From the NCBI GenBank assembly GCA_030151005.1, contig JASLES010000504.1:1-9056 (forward strand): a stretch of 9,056 nt of DNA, given 5' to 3'. The notes under the pieces are model-generated. The model was not told the DNA's origin. It searched no databases and saw only the letters and a list, made by a program, of their open reading frames with translations. A program made the position numbers and the translations under genes. Shown here piece by piece: positions 6,961-9,056 of this stretch. The stretch is from Silvimonas sp. GTDB taxonomy: Bacteria > Pseudomonadota > Gammaproteobacteria > Burkholderiales > Chitinibacteraceae. The first letter of the stretch is position 1; the number at the start of each line of letters is the position of its first letter.

Positions 6961-7257
6961 TTAAAAAAGGATTTTGACTGTTGCGCCAAGTTGCCAGTCG
7001 TCGTAGGTGCGTAGCTCAACCGTGGAATCGCGGTTAGCCCAGGTGGCGTAGACCGAAGTCTCAATAGAAGAGCGGGGTTTCCAGCTAACCCCAAGATTGG
7101 CTGTTTTGACGTTGTCGTTGTACGCGGCGACGTTCAACGAGGCTGGATAGTCATATTTGTCGTAAGCCAGCGAAGCATTGGTGACAATTTTGTCTGTGAC
7201 CTTCCACTCACCACCCAGCTGATAGTGGGAGCGGATAGACTCACCGTAGGTACTCCC
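6961..7257 (-). other. Out-of-frame C-terminal segment of epsL
   Basis: These 98 codons and TAA stop read GSTYGESIRSHYQLGGEWKV at the start and WQLGATVKILF at the end. The alternating polar/hydrophobic strands, Tyr/Trp girdle residues and final Phe are those of the last strands of an outer-membrane barrel. The frame is shifted relative to the upstream part and has no start codon or ribosome site of its own, so it is the tail of epsL, not a separate gene. Confidence 0.85.
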
Positions 7258-8132
7258 GGCGCATTAAGCGCATGCGAATAGCCCAGAGAAAACTTGGTCC
7301 GGTCGGTGGCGTGCCAGTTCAGGGTGGCATTGGCCTGCCAGTCACTCTGATCTGTTGTATCTGTATGGATTTTCACCAGGCCATAGCCGCCCGCAATATC
7401 GAACTTGGGATCAAACGGGTAGAACGCTGTTAACTGCGTCACACGCTGCGTATAGTCCTGGTTCACCGTAAAGCCATTGAAGGTCTGGCTGTCGTAATCC
7501 ACCTTCTGATAGCGTTCACCCAGCGAAAACACACCGCCCCGATCCGTGGTGTATTGCAACTTGGCGCCGTACTGATCGTTGTACAGATCCAGAATGGTTT
7601 CCTGGCTGTGGCGCACCTTGGCGCGGCTGGCATCCACGACCACCGCCACGCTACTATTGATACGGTAGCCAGCCTCTGCGCTACCGGTGAGCGTGCGCAT
7701 CAGGTCTTCCTGATTCAGCAAAACATCACCAAAGTCAGACACGACCTTCTGGTCACCAAATGTGGCCGAGCCAAACCAGTTGTGACCAATTTCACCATTC
7801 CAGCCCAGGCTGTTGTTCCAGCCAACGTAATCGAGTTGGCTGAATGACATGTAGCGTGGCGCGTAGATATTGGCATCGACGGAAAAAACCTGGCGCGACA
7901 GGGTGGCATCGATATGCCCGCCCACCTGCGGCGTAATGATCGAGTCACCGCGATGATCCTTGCCCAGCGCGGTCTCGGTGTCTTGCGAGTCACTCAGTCT
8001 GAATACGTTGCTGTCATAGAGATAGCCCAACTGGGCGTACGTGCTGATCGAGTCGCTGGGATCATAGGCAGCTGCACACAGGGCAGAGGCCAGTACAGAG
8101 CCCAGCGGCAACAACTTCAGTTTTGTTTTCAT
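6961..8132 (-). pseudogene. epsL: EpsL, outer-membrane beta-barrel EPS transporter, interrupted by a frameshift
   Basis: The gene encodes a Sec-exported outer-membrane protein of the EpsL group found with XrtB-type EPS loci, probably a barrel that helps release or anchor the polymer. From the ATG at 8132 (AGGAG seven bases upstream; an in-frame TTG lies just before it) the protein has a signal peptide (about 1-22, ending ALCAAA), then many alternating beta strands rich in Tyr, Trp, Asp and Asn. Near residue 292 (7255-7257) the frame is lost: the reading frame in use runs about 40 unrelated residues to a TGA at 7136-7134. The true C-terminus continues from 7257 in another frame. One extra G in the GGG run would restore a 390-residue protein ending VKILF, a normal family length with the C-terminal Phe of outer-membrane barrels. 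Either a real mutation or a sequencing error. Confidence 0.85.
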
Positions 8133-8220
8133 CAATAGTCTCCTGACAGCTTGTATGTGGTCCTTGCGGACTGCTCCCTACCGGCGGCGCCTCCCCGTTC
8201 GGGCATGCCGGGCACAACTT
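8133..8220 (-). other. GC-rich structured 5' leader of epsL
   Basis: This is about 88 bases between the expected transcription start and the epsL ATG, sharply GC-rich after an AT-rich promoter. On the minus strand it offers CCGGC pairing with GCCGG around an inner CCC-GAAC-GGG hairpin, then GTCC-GCAA-GGAC, a four-pair stem with a GNRA loop, and finally the ribosome site. The stretch CCGGTAGGGAGC resembles a conserved block of GEMM-I c-di-GMP riboswitches, but the paired first hairpin and the ACGCAAAGC block are not found, so no riboswitch is called. It may be a leader RNA affecting epsL expression. Confidence 0.4.
8140..8144 (-). promoter_or_regulatory. Ribosome binding site of epsL
   Basis: AGGAG on the minus strand, seven bases before the ATG at 8132 and only four before the alternative TTG at 8135. 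The spacing decides for the ATG. Confidence 0.75.
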
Positions 8221-8226
8221 TGCTTC

Positions 8227-8254
8227 TTTATACTTTTTTACCGCAGTCTTTCAA
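8227..8254 (-). promoter_or_regulatory. Sigma-70 promoter of epsL
   Basis: On the minus strand TTGAAA (8254-8249) and TATAAA (8232-8227) are separated by 16 bases. Each box matches five of six consensus bases. The start of transcription would be about 8220, right at the beginning of the GC-rich leader. This is the best promoter seen in the window. Confidence 0.6.
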
Positions 8255-8263
8255 ATAATTATT

Positions 8264-8307
8264 ACTTCTTTAAACGAAGTGCGTCGTTTGCTGAAAAAAA
8301 TAAACGA
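8264..8307. repeat. Cluster of AAACGA/TCGTTT half-sites upstream of the epsL promoter
   Basis: AAACGA occurs at 8272-8277, its complement TCGTTT at 8284-8289, and AAACGA again at 8302-8307. The first two form a dyad with six bases between, the last two a dyad with twelve. A further ACTTC/GAAGT repeat (8264-8280) overlaps the first. The block ends 10 bases upstream of the -35 box, where an activator site would be expected. A regulator is inferred, not identified. Confidence 0.4.
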
Positions 8308-8316
8308 AAAATCTGA

Positions 8317-8340
8317 TTGTCTTGAGAAGGCCGGAGACAA
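8317..8340 (-). terminator. Weak possible terminator after the glycosyltransferase gene
   Basis: On the minus strand TTGTCT and AGACAA form a six-pair stem with a 12-base loop, followed by TCAGATTTTTCG and another T-run. The stem is AT-rich and the loop large, and it is 170 bases past the stop at 8514, so support is weak. The stretch 8341-8513 between it and the gene shows no supported gene or motif. Confidence 0.2.
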
Positions 8341-8513
8341 TTTCAAAAGAAATCATATGTATATCAGCAGCTTGCAAAACATCGCCAATGCACCCTCCTC
8401 CAGCAAGAGAACAACGGATCTCCATCGTTGACCTGCCGAAATACGTTCAGCAAGGCCAAAGCTTTCTCTCAACCGGATGCAACGGTGGCCAGAATCACGC
8501 GGACCGAGGTAGA

Positions 8514-9056
8514 TCAAATAGAAGGCTGGACCAGTGCATCTGGCAGCATTGCACCAGAGGCAGGGTGCATCGCAACGCCGCCGGCGGCCAACAGTTCACG
8601 CAGGCGAGCGACCGCGGCCTCAGCCGAGAAATGCGGGGTATAGGCGATAGTGCGTTCCCGCAATAAGGCCGCGTGATCGGGCTGCTGCATGGTGCGCACC
8701 ACTGCACTGGCAAAGTCAGCTTTGCCCTCGGCAACATCAAACGGCGGCGGGGGTTGTTCGGGGAAGCCCGCCGCGCCATTGGCCGTGGTGATACACCCCA
8801 GACCCACGCAGAAGTAATCCACCATCTTGATTTTGATGCCACTCCCCATCAGCACCGGGTTGACGGCAAAACTGCAGTAGCGCGTCACCGTAGACAACTC
8901 CTCAACCCGCCCATGCAAGGTGACGCCGGGCCCGACATTGGCAAACTCACCGCAGACTGCGCCCGCGACATCCAGGTGCGCGTCGGGAACGTTAGCGCGC
9001 ACCACTGGCCAGACATGTTCAAGGAACCAGCGCAGGCCATCCACGTTGTGGTAGGC
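8514..9056 (-). CDS. Glycosyltransferase, GT-B fold (GT4-like), C-terminal part (cut by window edge)
   Basis: 180 codons are present, in frame to the right edge; the start lies outside. The first visible residues AYHNVDGLRWFLEHVWPVV match the beginning of the C-terminal Rossmann domain of GT4-like enzymes (usual form: pN.DgL.wF...vwP). The nucleotide-sugar site follows: HGRVEEL, then NPVLMGSGIKIKMVDYFCVG, where the acidic residue after KIKMV is Asp rather than the usual Glu, then ITTANGAAGF. These are the features of the EPS-cluster transferases that use activated sugars to extend a lipid-linked repeat unit in the cytoplasm. The donor and acceptor cannot be told. The end ALVQPSI is a normal finish, so the gene looks intact on this side. 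It lies about 380 bases upstream of epsL, with its own promoter-bearing spacer between. Confidence 0.85.
   Translation of the reverse strand, partial: AYHNVDGLRWFLEHVWPVVRANVPDAHLDVAGAVCGEFANVGPGVTLHGRVEELSTVTRYCSFAVNPVLMGSGIKIKMVDYFCVGLGCITTANGAAGFPEQPPPPFDVAEGKADFASAVVRTMQQPDHAALLRERTIAYTPHFSAEAAVARLRELLAAGGVAMHPASGAMLPDALVQPSI

Noticed and set aside
8133..8220. GEMM-I c-di-GMP riboswitch
   Set aside because: Only one short block matches; the first GNRA hairpin and the ACGCAAAGC element are missing, so it is reported only as a structured leader.
8373..8387. Sigma-54-like TGGC...TTGCA on the minus strand upstream of epsL
   Set aside because: The GG and GC elements are 9 bases apart instead of the strictly needed 10, and a better sigma-70 promoter lies downstream.
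8322..8666. 114-codon plus-strand open frame in the epsL-glycosyltransferase spacer
   Set aside because: Its second half is antisense to the well-supported glycosyltransferase and its first half is low-quality, Cys/Arg-rich sequence with no ribosome site.
1..9056. CRISPR arrays, tRNA/rRNA genes, insertion sequences
   Set aside because: Nothing resembling regularly spaced repeats, tRNA cloverleaves, rRNA or transposase motifs was seen on reading both strands.

Overview
The window carries most of an exopolysaccharide (EPS) biosynthesis, export and exosortase locus. Every gene supported here lies on the minus strand. The content and order (glycosyltransferase, epsL, epsB, epsD, epsE, epsF, epsG, xrtB, epsI, read 5'->3' on the minus strand) match the methanolan-type eps / exosortase-B clusters of Gram-negative Betaproteobacteria. 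A lipoprotein, a Wza-like secretin and an outer-membrane beta-barrel protein confirm a two-membrane envelope. A betaproteobacterium with moderately high GC is the best guess; the genus cannot be fixed from the sequence.

Layout, right to left (transcription direction). 8514-9056: C-terminal part of a GT-B glycosyltransferase whose start lies outside the window. 8133-8513: non-coding spacer with an operator-like repeat cluster, a good sigma-70 promoter and a structured leader for epsL. 6961-8132: epsL, an outer-membrane beta-barrel gene interrupted by a one-base frameshift near 7255-7257; its C-terminal 98 codons continue in another frame to a typical barrel-ending Phe. 6593-6960: non-coding spacer with a dyad, a weak possible promoter and a hairpin-rich leader for epsB. 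149-6592: the compact block epsB-epsD-epsE-epsF-epsG-xrtB, with 4-base stop/start overlaps at epsD/epsE, epsF/epsG and xrtB/epsI. 1-152: N-terminus of epsI, cut by the window edge.

How the parts work together (family knowledge plus inference): EpsB loads the first sugar phosphate on undecaprenyl phosphate. Glycosyltransferases such as the one at the right edge extend the unit. EpsF (Wzz-like copolymerase) with EpsG (BY-kinase relative) controls polymerisation and export. EpsE forms the outer-membrane channel, EpsD is a periplasm-facing lipoprotein of the peptidyl-prolyl isomerase type, and EpsL is the outer-membrane partner. XrtB and EpsI form the membrane protein-sorting module that accompanies such loci.

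The most interesting points are in EpsG and epsL. EpsG has lost every recognisable P-loop glycine and the lysine, and the second acidic residue of Walker A', yet its N-terminus has two 24-residue repeats separated by 5 residues that fit the cyclic-di-GMP-binding MshEN pattern. This suggests a dead kinase kept as a ligand-sensing or scaffold subunit. epsL has a frameshift that may be real or a sequencing error, and a promoter preceded by three AAACGA/TCGTTT half-sites.
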